Shown: positions 1-9,739, counted from the first letter of the stretch. The stretch: 64,000 bases of DNA from JADFUS01 sp964600025 (GCA_964600025.1 CAZRHJ010000001.1:1-64000); one strand, 5' to 3'. Translations and numbers: made by a program. Notes: a model not told the origin generated them from the sequence alone.

Positions 1-54
1 AGTTATGAGCATCGGCGAAATAGACAAGATAGGCGAGTTTCGTTTTTAGCGGAC
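1..54 (+). repeat. Dispersed palindromic repeat, right half (copy A)
   Basis: The window opens inside a copy of the dispersed palindrome. The visible part runs from the inner GTTATGAGCATCGGCG arm through GATAGGCGAGTTTCG to the right terminus TTTTTAGCGGAC at 43-54. It matches the right half of the complete copy at 62912-63070 almost base for base. The right end lies 24 bp from the stop codon of the minus-strand gene ending at 79. The left half is outside the window. Confidence 0.85.
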
Positions 55-78
55 GAAATTATAAAAGAATCAATGTAG

Positions 79-1227
79 TTATTTGATTTTAAACTTATAG
101 AACTTAATAATCTCATTTTCTTCGTCAGCTGGTGTATTTAGCCAAATATTTGACTCGTTATCAACACCTGCAATATAAGGAGCAGATGCTAAATCAAATT
201 CGCCTATCAATGTTTCGTTTTTGTATATCTGTATGCCACCGCCAGCAGTTTTATGTTTTTTGTAAGTTCGCACAACATAATCTCCAACGGATATAATAGA
301 TGTATAATATCCCCATTTCTCAGCTTTCAACTCATTTGTTACATTTTCTTGGAAAGTGTTATATATAGGATATTCGATATTTTCCAACGCTTTTGCACCT
401 ACACCAAACGAACGCAATAACACCCCATTATTATCTCTGACATAAATAATTGGGTCAGGTTGATAATTCAAAAGAATTTCTCCGTTAGAGTTACTACAAA
501 AATTAGGAGCATTTAACAAAGCGACTTTGTTGGTCTTGAAATATGGGGGATAATGGCCAAATATTTTTTCATTTTTACCACTTTCAATATTAAATAAATT
601 TAGCGTTAAAGCATCTGCCCAATAATTTGGAATAGATGTATCAAAAGCATTAAATTTTGGGTGTTCACTAACAATAGGAAACAATATCTTTTTCCCATCA
701 ATATTCAAAAATCTTTGTAACCCAAAATTAATTTCATACATTATCTCGCTATTTGGATCAGGATTATTTATCAAGTCATTTATTTGCTCAGTTGTCATTT
801 CACGACCAAAGTCGATAACAGATAAATCTTTTTTTACAAATTCGTTCTGCGAATTGATTATATTCAAACAACTTTGACCATCAATATACATAAAATCATT
901 GCCATCAGAAAATGCAGCAAACAATCCACAGTTTACTATTTCGTTAGGTCCTCGACCATTTCTAATTAACACATTTTCGTAATTTCCGTTCAAATCATAT
1001 TGAACTATCTGTGGAGAAAACCTATCCAAAAACAACATTTTGTCGCCACGAATACTCCACAAACCTGTCATTGAAATTTCTTTGCCATCAAAATTTACAG
1101 AATCAACATTCAACTCTGTCATCTGAATATTTTTAGCGTCGTTATGTTTGATTCCATCATACTCATTTGCCACTTCTCCTGCACAGTTAAACAACAGTGG
1201 CAACAAAAATAAACTTAGTCTTTTCAT
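79..1227 (-). CDS. Lipoprotein with predicted 6-bladed beta-propeller
   Basis: The 382-residue product begins with a hydrophobic signal and a lipobox ending at Cys15 (L-F-N-C; Asn at -1 is unusual), so it is probably a lipoprotein. The segment LDRFSPQIVQYDLNGNY followed by a Gly-rich GRGPNEI turn is typical of the 6-bladed beta-propeller lipoproteins that are abundant in Bacteroidota. Later blades show similar strand-turn spacing (INSQNEF, VRDNNGVLL, DNESNIWL). No catalytic residues are evident and the function is unknown. It lies 14 bp downstream of the gene at 1242-2543 and is probably co-transcribed with it. The family call is by resemblance only. Confidence 0.7.
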   Translation of the reverse strand: MKRLSLFLLPLLFNCAGEVANEYDGIKHNDAKNIQMTELNVDSVNFDGKEISMTGLWSIRGDKMLFLDRFSPQIVQYDLNGNYENVLIRNGRGPNEIVNCGLFAAFSDGNDFMYIDGQSCLNIINSQNEFVKKDLSVIDFGREMTTEQINDLINNPDPNSEIMYEINFGLQRFLNIDGKKILFPIVSEHPKFNAFDTSIPNYWADALTLNLFNIESGKNEKIFGHYPPYFKTNKVALLNAPNFCSNSNGEILLNYQPDPIIYVRDNNGVLLRSFGVGAKALENIEYPIYNTFQENVTNELKAEKWGYYTSIISVGDYVVRTYKKHKTAGGGIQIYKNETLIGEFDLASAPYIAGVDNESNIWLNTPADEENEIIKFYKFKIK

Positions 1228-1241
1228 TATTAAATATATTA

Positions 1242-2543
1242 TTATTTGTATTGTAGTTTGTATTGATAGTCCTTGCCAAAAAGTATTGGATAATAGGCAT
1301 CAAATATCTGAGCATATCGACTTGCAGCCATTTTTCTTGTTCTTTCACGTATTTCCATTACTTCTTTTTTTGCAGCTTCTGATTCAAATTCTTCATTTTT
1401 GTCAAATGGAGGCAAAGGTTTACCATTATTTCTCTCTGCTTGTACATAGATATCATCTCCTGTAACATTCAAATCTTTTTTAATTTTTTCAAAATCCAAA
1501 TATTCAAATACCATATCCTTCCACACAAGTTCTTGATAAGGAGCATAGTTCAAAGATGTAATATACTCAGATTGCAATTTTAATTTTAGTGTATTTATCT
1601 GCTTAGGTGAAATATTTACCGAATTTTTAAACTCTACTACCTCACTTATTTTCAGTTTGGTTTCTATTGGGTTAAGTCTTTCTGGAATATGATAATTTAT
1701 ATCAATCATTGGAGATTGAGCAACTACATACTCTACATTAGATTTTGCATATTTTGGATATACATAATTATTTTTCAACTCAAAAGCCAATTCAAAATCT
1801 CTTAATGAAATAGGATTTGCACTACTTACTTTTGGAACAAAAACTTTTCGCCTATAATCTACATATCCTTTATCAAAAAATATTTTTTCAACATAGCCCT
1901 TTGTTTTATTATAAACAATCTTACCAGTTGCCATTATCCTTGTGTTTTGGAACGAAGTCCAATCTTTATTTGTAAACTTAATATCGTAGATTTTATCATT
2001 ATCCGAATTACTATATTCTTTTGCTATACTATATTTGAATAAAGATTCTTTGGTTTTGTTCAAAGGACCATCAACCATTGTATTAAGCATTATACTTAAA
2101 ATTTCAGATTGGCAAATAATATAATATTTTTTTAATCTTTCTTGCAACTTTATTTTATTTGTCTGGATATTATTTGGAACATTACTCTTATGCTTCATCA
2201 TCTGACCATTTTCATCAAAACTATCAGTAGTAAAAGTAGATATTGTTTTTGTAAAAATTGATTTTATATCCTCAAACGCACGTGTGATTTTTGTTGGAGC
2301 ATAATTTATATTAGTCATTATCCCACTATTTGCTAAAAAACCTACATAACGCCCATTTTGCTCAGTAGTTCTATAAGTTACAAATTCACTCGCAAAAGCT
2401 TTGGAGTGTTTCAAATGAAAATTTTTAGAGACTTCTGTCATCAAATCCTCTATTTTAACACTTTCTTGTGCATAAATAGTTTCTGGAAAACCCATTGAAA
2501 TTGCAAAAATAGCAATTAACAATAAATAATAGTGTTTTTTCAT
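1242..2543 (-). CDS. Secreted protein of unknown function
   Basis: A 433-residue protein with a clear Sec signal peptide: Lys-Lys-His start, hydrophobic stretch, and likely cleavage after IYAQ near residue 26. The rest is a mixed alpha/beta sequence rich in Lys, Asn and Tyr, with no membrane segment and no enzyme motif that I recognise. A central part (about residues 165-265) has strand-rich phrases such as IYDIKFTNKDW and GKIVYNKTKGYVEKIFF. These recall the repeated beta-strands of periplasmic or outer-membrane-associated proteins. The C-terminal ~60 residues are charged and helical. It is first in a probable two-gene unit with the propeller lipoprotein. I cannot assign a function. Confidence 0.6.
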   Translation of the reverse strand: MKKHYYLLLIAIFAISMGFPETIYAQESVKIEDLMTEVSKNFHLKHSKAFASEFVTYRTTEQNGRYVGFLANSGIMTNINYAPTKITRAFEDIKSIFTKTISTFTTDSFDENGQMMKHKSNVPNNIQTNKIKLQERLKKYYIICQSEILSIMLNTMVDGPLNKTKESLFKYSIAKEYSNSDNDKIYDIKFTNKDWTSFQNTRIMATGKIVYNKTKGYVEKIFFDKGYVDYRRKVFVPKVSSANPISLRDFELAFELKNNYVYPKYAKSNVEYVVAQSPMIDINYHIPERLNPIETKLKISEVVEFKNSVNISPKQINTLKLKLQSEYITSLNYAPYQELVWKDMVFEYLDFEKIKKDLNVTGDDIYVQAERNNGKPLPPFDKNEEFESEAAKKEVMEIRERTRKMAASRYAQIFDAYYPILFGKDYQYKLQYK

Positions 2544-2650
2544 AAATTAGGAAATATTAATATTTAAACAATTAGTTAGTTACAATCTTACACCACAATA
2601 TTAGTAAAAAATAGTTATGAAAGCAAATATTTAATATGGAAAATAAATAT

Positions 2651-2683
2651 AAAAAACTGCGATATTAATAAATATCGCAGTTT
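2651..2683 (-). terminator. Rho-independent terminator of the hut operon
   Basis: Perfect 13-bp inverted repeat (AAACTGCGATATT, arms 2654-2666 and 2671-2683) with a 4-nt loop. On the minus strand it is followed by a run of T. It lies 31 bp past the stop of the lipoprotein gene that ends the hut operon. Confidence 0.88.
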
Positions 2684-2714
2684 AATAAAATTACTGACTA
2701 TTATTTGTCTAATT

Positions 2715-3158
2715 TCAGTTTTGGGAAACAGCACTTACAGATTTCAAAACAATATCTTTCACAATAACAGCAGTACCTTTGTAGCCGTCATATTTTGCAT
2801 ACTTATCATCTTGAATAAGATTATCTGTACCAACAGTAAACAATAGATTTTGACTCTCATACATTGTTTCACTATCTTCGGTAGACTCAAATTTCAAATT
2901 ATAGGTATATGAAGCATAATCCAATTTGTAATCAAAATTGTAGCGACCAGCACTATTAGTGTAGTTGGTTTTACTGTTAGTATCCTCAACATCAATAACT
3001 ACTTTAATATCGGGAAGCACCTCACCTGCCTCATTCTTCACAACTCCCGAAAATTCGTGATTTACCCAAGGTTCTGCTTTTGGCTCTGATTTACAAGAAA
3101 CAAAAGTAAGTGCAACAACAAACAATATTGCTGTTAGTTTTGTCATTAATTTTTTCAT
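2715..3158 (-). CDS. Small lipoprotein with carboxypeptidase-regulatory-like domain
   Basis: 147 residues with a signal peptide and a lipobox ending at Cys22 (FVSC). Residues ~36-75 (FSGVVKNEAGEVLPDIKVVI followed by TNSAGRYNF) look like the CarboxypepD_reg/transthyretin-like beta-sandwich common in Bacteroidota surface proteins. The size and layout also resemble small lipoproteins sometimes annotated as radical-SAM-associated, but no radical SAM gene is present in the window. It follows hutI after 12 bp and precedes the terminator at 2651-2683, so it is co-transcribed with histidine degradation. Any role there is unknown. Confidence 0.7.
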   Translation of the reverse strand: MKKLMTKLTAILFVVALTFVSCKSEPKAEPWVNHEFSGVVKNEAGEVLPDIKVVIDVEDTNSKTNYTNSAGRYNFDYKLDYASYTYNLKFESTEDSETMYESQNLLFTVGTDNLIQDDKYAKYDGYKGTAVIVKDIVLKSVSAVSQN

Positions 3159-3170
3159 TAAAAGATTTGT

Positions 3171-4409
3171 TTAAAAATTATTTATTATTTTGCCCTTCAA
3201 AATAACTTTATCTACTATGTTTTGAGTATAAGCATAAGGGATAAAATTGTAGGAAGGAATAGGAGTTGTTATATACACGTTTGCAAATTTGCCACGTGCA
3301 ATAGACCCAAATTCTTTGCTCAATCCCATAGCGTAAGCCCCGTTTATAGTAGCTGCATTGATAGCCTCTTCAATCTGCATTTTCATTTTGATAGTTGCCA
3401 AAGATAATATAAATTTCATACTTCCCGAAGGAGAACTTCCCGGATTATAGTCCGAAGCAAGAGCAACTGGCAATCCAGCCTTCATCATTTCACGTACAGG
3501 AGCCCAAACCATTTCCAAGAAAAACGCTGCACCAGGCAAAACAGTCGGCATAGTTTCGGAGTTTTTAAGCACCTCAATTTGATTTTTGCCAGTATATTCA
3601 AGATGGTCAACCGAAAGAGCATTATGCTTGACAGCTATTTCAATTCCACCACTCTCAGCAAGTTCGTTAGCGTGGATTTTTGGTCTCAAACCGTATTTTG
3701 CACCTGCTATCATCATTCGTTCAGTTTCCTCAACAGTAAAAAAACCTTTGTCGCAAAAAACATCTATGTATTCTGCCAAACCCTCACGACCAACTGCTGG
3801 AATCATCTCGTTTATAATCAAATCTACGTACTCACTCTGACGTCCTTTGTATTCCAAAGGAACAGCGTGTGCACCCAAGAAAGTAGCACGCACTTCGATA
3901 GGCGAAGTGTTTTTGATACGTCGTATAACTCTAAGCATTTTCAGCTCGTCCTCAACAGACAAACCATAACCACTTTTTATTTCGACAGCACCAGTACCCA
4001 TAGAGATTATTTCGTTAATACGCTCCATTGCACTATCATACAATTCGTCTTCACTGGTGTTGTGCAAACGTATAGACGAATTAATAATACCGCCACCACG
4101 TTTTGCTATTTCTTCGTACGACAAGCCGTTTATTTTATCAATAAATTCATTTTCACGGCTACCTGCATAAACTAAATGCGTATGAGAGTCGCAATAAGAC
4201 GGCATAACCAATCTTCCTATGGCGTCTATCACTTGTGCATCACAATTTGGGCAGTTTTCCATTTTTCCAAAATCCTTAATTCTTTCACCCTCTATGAGCA
4301 AATAAGCATTTTCGATAACTGGAAGATTTTTCATATCCTCGCCCTTTACAATTAAGCGAGGATTTTCTTCTGCTTGAACAAGCTGTTTAATATTTTTTAT
4401 TAAAATCAT
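3171..4409 (-). CDS. hutI: Imidazolonepropionase
   Basis: HutI hydrolyses 4-imidazolone-5-propionate to N-formimino-L-glutamate, the third step of histidine degradation, in the cytoplasm. The 412-residue length fits the amidohydrolase-superfamily enzyme. Seen: metal-binding His76-x-His78 in CDSHTH, KSGYG, FLGAHAVP, a metal-ligand histidine in HANEL, SVDHLEY, and the ASDYNPGSSPSGSM segment with its catalytic Asp. The gene is fourth of five in a tight minus-strand operon, 3 bp after hutH and 12 bp before the small lipoprotein. Confidence 0.97.
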   Translation of the reverse strand: MILIKNIKQLVQAEENPRLIVKGEDMKNLPVIENAYLLIEGERIKDFGKMENCPNCDAQVIDAIGRLVMPSYCDSHTHLVYAGSRENEFIDKINGLSYEEIAKRGGGIINSSIRLHNTSEDELYDSAMERINEIISMGTGAVEIKSGYGLSVEDELKMLRVIRRIKNTSPIEVRATFLGAHAVPLEYKGRQSEYVDLIINEMIPAVGREGLAEYIDVFCDKGFFTVEETERMMIAGAKYGLRPKIHANELAESGGIEIAVKHNALSVDHLEYTGKNQIEVLKNSETMPTVLPGAAFFLEMVWAPVREMMKAGLPVALASDYNPGSSPSGSMKFILSLATIKMKMQIEEAINAATINGAYAMGLSKEFGSIARGKFANVYITTPIPSYNFIPYAYTQNIVDKVILKGKIINNF

Positions 4410-4412
4410 TCT

Positions 4413-5903
4413 CTAAAATTTTAGATTCTTACGCATAAATTCAACTGTTTTGTGCATAGATTCATACATTACTCTATCTATATCCACAAACGGAATTTCT
4501 TTGCGGTAAGCTGAAACAATTTCTTCTATTTCTGCCGAAGATTTGAGTGGACGACGGAACTCAAACGCCTGAGTAGCATTGAATAATTCTATTGCAAGTA
4601 CTCTTTCGGTATTTTGAACCACTTTGCGACATTTTGTTGCAGCATTTGCACCCATACTAACGTGGTCTTCTTGACCTTGTGAAGACTCAATAGAATCCAC
4701 ACTTGCAGGTGTACAAAGTTGTTTACTTTGGCTCACAATACTTGCCGCAGTATATTGTGGAATCATAAATCCACTATTCAAACCCGGTTTTGCCACCAAA
4801 AAACTTGGCAAATCACGTTTACCCATAATAAGTTGGTTAGTACGCTGACCAGAGATACTTCCCAATTCAGCAACAGCTATTGACAAGAAATCCAATGCAA
4901 TAGCAAGAGGTTGTCCGTGGAAATTACCACCACTAACGACTATATCTTCGTCTGGGAAAACGTTTGGATTGTCTGTTGCAGAATTTATCTCGGTTGTAAA
5001 TACTCCTTTAACGTATTCGATAGCATCTTTACTTGCACCGTGAACCTGAGGAATACAACGGAAAGAATAAGGGTCTTGAACGTGTGCTTTGTATCGTGTA
5101 GCAATCTCACTACCCTCCAACAACTCTGACATACGACGTGCAGTCTCACGCTGTCCGTTATGAGGGCGAATATCGTGGATATGGTGGAAGAAAGGCTCTC
5201 TTCTACCATCAAAACCCTCCAAAGAAACAGCAGCTATTGTATCTGCACTTTTTGACAAACGCATTGCATTCATAACGCTCCATACACCAAAACCACACAT
5301 AAACTGTGTTCCGTTCAAAAGAGCAAGTCCTTCTTTGCTCTGCAAAGTAATAGACTCCCAACCCATACGACGATTAAGTTCCTCGCCTGAAATTCTCTCT
5401 CCTTTGAAATCTACATATCCCAAACCCAACAAAGGCAAAGACATATGTGCAAGTGGAGAAAGGTCGCCACTTGCCCCAAGCGAACCTTGTTGGTAGATAA
5501 CTGGGAAAATATCATTATTGAAAAACTCTATTAATCGCTTAACAGTCTGAACTTGAACGCCTGAATGTCCGTACGATAAAGATTGTATCTTGAACAAAAT
5601 AATAAGTTTGACAATCTCGTGAGGAACTTCCTCACCAAATCCACAAGAGTGCGACATAACAAGGTTACGTTGCAGCGTAGACAAATCTTCTTGACTAATA
5701 GAAATATTACACAACGACCCAAAACCAGTAGTGATACCATAGATTGGTTCTTTTTGTGTTTTCATTTTGTTGTCAAGATAATCTCTACATTTTTGGATAT
5801 TTGCAACAGCTTCATCGCTTAAAGCCAAAGTGTAGTTTTGTTCGATAATCTCACGAACACGTTCAATAGTCAAATGTTCGCTACTAATATGATGTATTTT
5901 CAT
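4413..5903 (-). CDS. hutH: Histidine ammonia-lyase
   Basis: HutH deaminates L-histidine to trans-urocanate, the first step of the pathway. The 496-residue protein carries the GASGDLSPLAH signature. Ala144-Ser145-Gly146 of this motif cyclise autocatalytically to the MIO electrophile. Other family features seen are Tyr55 in YGITTGFG, NGTQFM, the QDPYSFRCIPQVHGA segment, and SSQGQEDHVSMGANAA near the C terminus. Length is normal for the family (about 500). It lies 20 bp after hutU and 3 bp before hutI. Confidence 0.98.
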   Translation of the reverse strand: MKIHHISSEHLTIERVREIIEQNYTLALSDEAVANIQKCRDYLDNKMKTQKEPIYGITTGFGSLCNISISQEDLSTLQRNLVMSHSCGFGEEVPHEIVKLIILFKIQSLSYGHSGVQVQTVKRLIEFFNNDIFPVIYQQGSLGASGDLSPLAHMSLPLLGLGYVDFKGERISGEELNRRMGWESITLQSKEGLALLNGTQFMCGFGVWSVMNAMRLSKSADTIAAVSLEGFDGRREPFFHHIHDIRPHNGQRETARRMSELLEGSEIATRYKAHVQDPYSFRCIPQVHGASKDAIEYVKGVFTTEINSATDNPNVFPDEDIVVSGGNFHGQPLAIALDFLSIAVAELGSISGQRTNQLIMGKRDLPSFLVAKPGLNSGFMIPQYTAASIVSQSKQLCTPASVDSIESSQGQEDHVSMGANAATKCRKVVQNTERVLAIELFNATQAFEFRRPLKSSAEIEEIVSAYRKEIPFVDIDRVMYESMHKTVEFMRKNLKF

Positions 5904-5923
5904 AAATTTAAAGTTGTTTTGAG

Positions 5924-7933
5924 TTAGAATAGTTTTTTTAGCATTTCATCATCTGCAATATGAGGAACTGTTACCACCATTTTTGGCTGACGTTCCATTT
6001 CACGGCGAATTGCAAACATTGCACCTTCGTTTCTTGCCCAGCTACGACGAGCTATACCGTTGTTTACGTCCCAGAGTAACATATTTTCGGCTCTACGTGA
6101 AGCATCAGCACTTCCGTCCAAAGTCATACCAAAGCCTCCGTTTATAACCTCGCCCCAGCCTACTCCGCCACCATTGTGGATAGATACCCAAGTTGCACCA
6201 CGGAAACTATCGCCAATAACATTTTGGATAGCCATATCGGCTGTAAACTGCGAACCGTCATAAATATTTGAGGTTTCACGATAAGGAGAGTCTGTACCAG
6301 ACACGTCGTGATGGTCTCTACCAAGGACAATAGGTGCTGTTATCTCACCAGAGGCAATAGCACGGTTGAAAGCCTCAGCAATTTTCATACGACCCTCGCT
6401 ATCTGCATACAAAATACGAGCTTGTGAACCTACCACAAGTTTATTTTGTTGAGCCTCTTTAATCCAGTGGATATTGTCTTGTAATTGGTGAATAATCTCT
6501 TGTGGAGCTGTTTTTGCAATTTCTTCCAAAACAGAACAAGCTATTTCATCACTTTTTTGCAAATCCTCTGCCTTGCCCGAAGTACATACCCAACGGAAAG
6601 GTCCAAATCCATAGTCAAAGAACAAAGGTCCCATTATATCTTGAACATAAGATGGATAACGGAAATGTTCTTTATCTTTCATTATATCTGCTCCTGCACG
6701 AGACGCCTCCAACAAGAAAGCATTACCATAATCAAAGAAATACATTCCTTTGTCAGCTATCTCATTTACTGCACTTGCGTGACGAACCAAAGTTTTTTGA
6801 ACCTCTTTCTTGAATTGTTCAGGGTTGTTTGCCATCATTTCGTTTGACTCTTCGTAAGTCAAACCAACTGGATAATAACCACCTGCCCAAGGGTTATGCA
6901 AAGATGTTTGGTCTGAACCCAAATCTACTTGAATATTATCTTTTGCCAAACGCTCCCACAAATCCACAATATTGCCCTCATAAGCAATCGAAACTTTCTC
7001 ACGATTATCAACAGCTTTTTGGATACGTGGCATAAGCAAATTCAAATCTGTAAAAATTTCATCTACCCAACCTTGGTCAAAACGCTTACGAGCTGCTTTT
7101 GGGTTTATCTCTGCTATCACCGAAACAACTCCTGCAATAACACCTGCTTTTGGTTGAGCTCCCGACATTCCTCCCAAACCAGAAGAAACAAACAACAAAG
7201 ATTTGTTGTATTCTCCACGTTTTTGAAGAATTTTGCGACCTGCATTAAGCACTGTAATAGTAGTTCCGTGGACTATTCCCTGAGGGCCGATATACATAAA
7301 CGAACCTGCTGTCATTTGTCCATACTGGCTTACTCCAAGAGCATTGAATTTCTCCCAATGATCTTGTGAAGAGTAATTTGGAATTACCATACCGTTTGTA
7401 ACTACCACACGTGGAGCATCTTTGTGCGAAGGGAATACCCCCATAGGGTGTCCCGAATAAAGTACCAAAGTCTGTTCGTCAGTCATTTGCGACAAATATT
7501 TCATTGTCAAACGATATTGAGCCCAGTTTTGGAACACTGCACCGTTTCCTCCATAAGTAATTAGTTCGTGAGGGTGTTGAGCCACAGCATAATCCAAATT
7601 GTTTGACATCATCATCATAATAGATGCTGCTTGAACAGATTTTGCAGGATAATCAGAAATTGGACGAGCATAGATTTTGTAGTCTGGACGATAACGATAC
7701 ATATATATACGTCCATAAGTATTCAACTCCTCCAAGAAATCTTTTGCTAATTCCTCGTGTTGTTCAACAGGAAAATAACGCAAAGCATTTTTGAGTGCCA
7801 AACGTTTTTCCTCATCATTCAAAATCTCTTTACGCTTAGGTGCGTGATTTATTTCTTTTTCGTATTGTCGTTTTGCAGGGATATTCGCTGGAATACCCTC
7901 TGCAATTTCTTTTCTAAAATCTTCTAACGTCAT
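5924..7933 (-). CDS. hutU: Urocanate hydratase (long form)
   Basis: HutU adds water to urocanate to give 4-imidazolone-5-propionate, using tightly bound NAD+ as an electrophile. The protein is 669 residues, like the long Bacteroidota/animal-type form rather than the ~557-residue Pseudomonas form. Seen: YGGNGAVFQNWAQYRL, LYSGHPMGVFPS, the glycine-rich GLGGMSGAQPKAGVIAG segment, GRDHHDVSGTDSPYRET, and VSIHNGGGVGWGEVINGGF near the C terminus. It starts 3 bp after the ftcD stop and precedes hutH by 20 bp, in the order of an operon dedicated to histidine use. Confidence 0.97.
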   Translation of the reverse strand: MTLEDFRKEIAEGIPANIPAKRQYEKEINHAPKRKEILNDEEKRLALKNALRYFPVEQHEELAKDFLEELNTYGRIYMYRYRPDYKIYARPISDYPAKSVQAASIMMMMSNNLDYAVAQHPHELITYGGNGAVFQNWAQYRLTMKYLSQMTDEQTLVLYSGHPMGVFPSHKDAPRVVVTNGMVIPNYSSQDHWEKFNALGVSQYGQMTAGSFMYIGPQGIVHGTTITVLNAGRKILQKRGEYNKSLLFVSSGLGGMSGAQPKAGVIAGVVSVIAEINPKAARKRFDQGWVDEIFTDLNLLMPRIQKAVDNREKVSIAYEGNIVDLWERLAKDNIQVDLGSDQTSLHNPWAGGYYPVGLTYEESNEMMANNPEQFKKEVQKTLVRHASAVNEIADKGMYFFDYGNAFLLEASRAGADIMKDKEHFRYPSYVQDIMGPLFFDYGFGPFRWVCTSGKAEDLQKSDEIACSVLEEIAKTAPQEIIHQLQDNIHWIKEAQQNKLVVGSQARILYADSEGRMKIAEAFNRAIASGEITAPIVLGRDHHDVSGTDSPYRETSNIYDGSQFTADMAIQNVIGDSFRGATWVSIHNGGGVGWGEVINGGFGMTLDGSADASRRAENMLLWDVNNGIARRSWARNEGAMFAIRREMERQPKMVVTVPHIADDEMLKKLF

Positions 7934-7936
7934 AGC

Positions 7937-9634
7937 TTAACCAATTTTTTGATGAACAATCTCCAAAACTTCTGCTTCAAGACGATTAGCCTCTTCTACC
8001 ATTTTTTCGGCACGTGTGATAAAGTCTGCGGCAAGAGCTTTGTCTTTTAGACCCGATGCATTGATTTTGACATTCAAGAATGCACCAATAACTCCCGAAC
8101 GAGCTGCCAAAGCACCAACACCAGCATCAGAAACAGAATTTGGATTACCATTCATTGCCATTTCTTTTACGATAGGGAATACTCGCATAGACGCCTCGAT
8201 TGTACGGAAAGGAACTTCGGTAGCATATACTGTTGCTGCTTGAAGAGCTGCTGCACGAGCTTTTTTCTCTTCGTCAGTAGCCTTAGGCATTGCAAAAACG
8301 TCCATTATTTTGTTGAAAGCATTTGTGTCTTCATCAACCAAATACAAAAGTTCGTTCATAAGTTCTTGACCTTTGTCTGCCCAAGCCGAGAATTCTTCCC
8401 AACGTGCGTCCCAACCAGCTTTGTGTGATGATAAGTTTGCAACCATTGTTCCCAACGCTGCTCCCAAAGAACTCATATAAGCCGAGATTGAACCACCACC
8501 AGGAGCAGGAGATTCACTTGCAGTTTCAAGTGCAAAGCCTTTACAAGTAAAGTCAATAAGTTTTTTAGAGTTTTTGTCCTCCAACATATACTCTATGATT
8601 TTTTCTTCTGGAACAAATGGTTTCAAATCATCTAATCCCATAGATTTGATAGCTATTTTGATAATTTCACTCTCCGAAATACCAGTAGAACGTTGTTGCT
8701 TACGCAAGAAATATTTACCAGCATCAATCAAACAGCTTTTTGGCACAAGACCAACGATTTCTGTACCAGAGATACGAATACCTCTTTCGTTGGCTTTTTT
8801 GCAAACCTCGTCAAAAGCTACGTGCAAAGGAGTAACACCGATATTTGTAAGGTTCATAGAAACCTGTGCGATACCATATTCTTCGATATACCAACCAATA
8901 GCTTTACAGCACTTCAAAGAACCCAAAATACGAATTTCTTTTCCATTTTCGTCTTTCATTGGTTTGCCAACTGGACTACCACCTTCACGCATTGGTCGAC
9001 CATTCTCACGAACATCATAAGCAATAGCATTTGCACGACGAGTCGAAGTAGTGTTAAGATTATAGTTTACTGCTACCAAGAAATTTCTTGCACCAACTGC
9101 GGTAACTCCTGTATGAGCCACACTATCTGTAAACTCTGCTACACCAAAGTCTGGGCGACCTTCTTCGGTAGGAAGTCTTTTGCTAAGCCCTTCGTATTCT
9201 CCTTGACGACAAACAGCTAAGTTTTGACGCTCTGGACGAATACAAGCATTTTCGTAACAGAAAGTAGGAATACCAGCTTCCTCTGCAATACGTTTTGCAA
9301 GTGTACGAGCCACTTCTGCACATTCTTCCATAGTAATGCCAGAAAGAGGAATAAGTGGACAAACATCTGTCGCTCCAAAACGTGGGTGAGCTCCGTGATG
9401 ACGTGACATATCAATTAATTGACCTGCAAGTTTAACTGCTCTAAATGCGGCCTCAACAACTGGTTCTACTTCACCAACGAAAGTAACAACAGTACGGTTT
9501 GTAGCTGCCCCTGGATCAACGTCCAATAGTTTAACACCCTCAACAGCCTCAATTACATCTGTAATTTGTTTGATAATAGATAAATCACGTCCCTCGCTAA
9601 AATTTGGAACGCATTCGATAATTCTTTTGTTCAT
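7937..9634 (-). CDS. ftcD: Bifunctional glutamate formimidoyltransferase / formimidoyl-THF cyclodeaminase
   Basis: This 565-residue fusion finishes histidine degradation. The N-terminal transferase half (about 1-320) moves the formimino group from formiminoglutamate to tetrahydrofolate. The C-terminal cyclodeaminase half (about 345-560) releases ammonia and gives 5,10-methenyl-THF, so the pathway feeds one-carbon metabolism. Seen: VPNFSEGRD at the N terminus, the catalytic SRHHGAHPRFGATDVCP segment, and in the second half ESPAPGGGSISAYMSSLGA and DEDTNAFNKIM. It is the first gene of the hut operon, with 167 bp upstream. I could not find a convincing promoter there. Confidence 0.95.
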   Translation of the reverse strand: MNKRIIECVPNFSEGRDLSIIKQITDVIEAVEGVKLLDVDPGAATNRTVVTFVGEVEPVVEAAFRAVKLAGQLIDMSRHHGAHPRFGATDVCPLIPLSGITMEECAEVARTLAKRIAEEAGIPTFCYENACIRPERQNLAVCRQGEYEGLSKRLPTEEGRPDFGVAEFTDSVAHTGVTAVGARNFLVAVNYNLNTTSTRRANAIAYDVRENGRPMREGGSPVGKPMKDENGKEIRILGSLKCCKAIGWYIEEYGIAQVSMNLTNIGVTPLHVAFDEVCKKANERGIRISGTEIVGLVPKSCLIDAGKYFLRKQQRSTGISESEIIKIAIKSMGLDDLKPFVPEEKIIEYMLEDKNSKKLIDFTCKGFALETASESPAPGGGSISAYMSSLGAALGTMVANLSSHKAGWDARWEEFSAWADKGQELMNELLYLVDEDTNAFNKIMDVFAMPKATDEEKKARAAALQAATVYATEVPFRTIEASMRVFPIVKEMAMNGNPNSVSDAGVGALAARSGVIGAFLNVKINASGLKDKALAADFITRAEKMVEEANRLEAEVLEIVHQKIG

Positions 9635-9712
9635 ATTTTTATAGTTTAAATTTATAACATTTCAACTCTGCAAGTTAATAATTATTTTCAGAACTTTATT
9701 CAAAAAAGTAAC

Positions 9713-9739
9713 AAAAAAGTCCTACAAAAATGTAGGACT
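9713..9739 (-). terminator. Rho-independent terminator of the lpxK-PNP-Dabb operon
   Basis: Perfect 9-bp stem (AGTCCTACA, 9718-9726, paired with 9731-9739) and a 4-nt loop. On the minus strand a T run follows. It separates the operon upstream from the hut operon that starts about 80 bp further on. Confidence 0.85.

Noticed and set aside
3579..4175. Long open frame on the plus strand opposite hutI
   Set aside because: It is a shadow of the hutI coding sequence: no family similarity, and the product is rich in residues typical of antisense frames (Cys, Phe, Ser, Thr).
9671..9704. Possible promoter of the hut operon (TTAACTTG with TTTG upstream)
   Set aside because: The -7 box has a mismatch and the spacer is 22 nt or more; not convincing enough to annotate.
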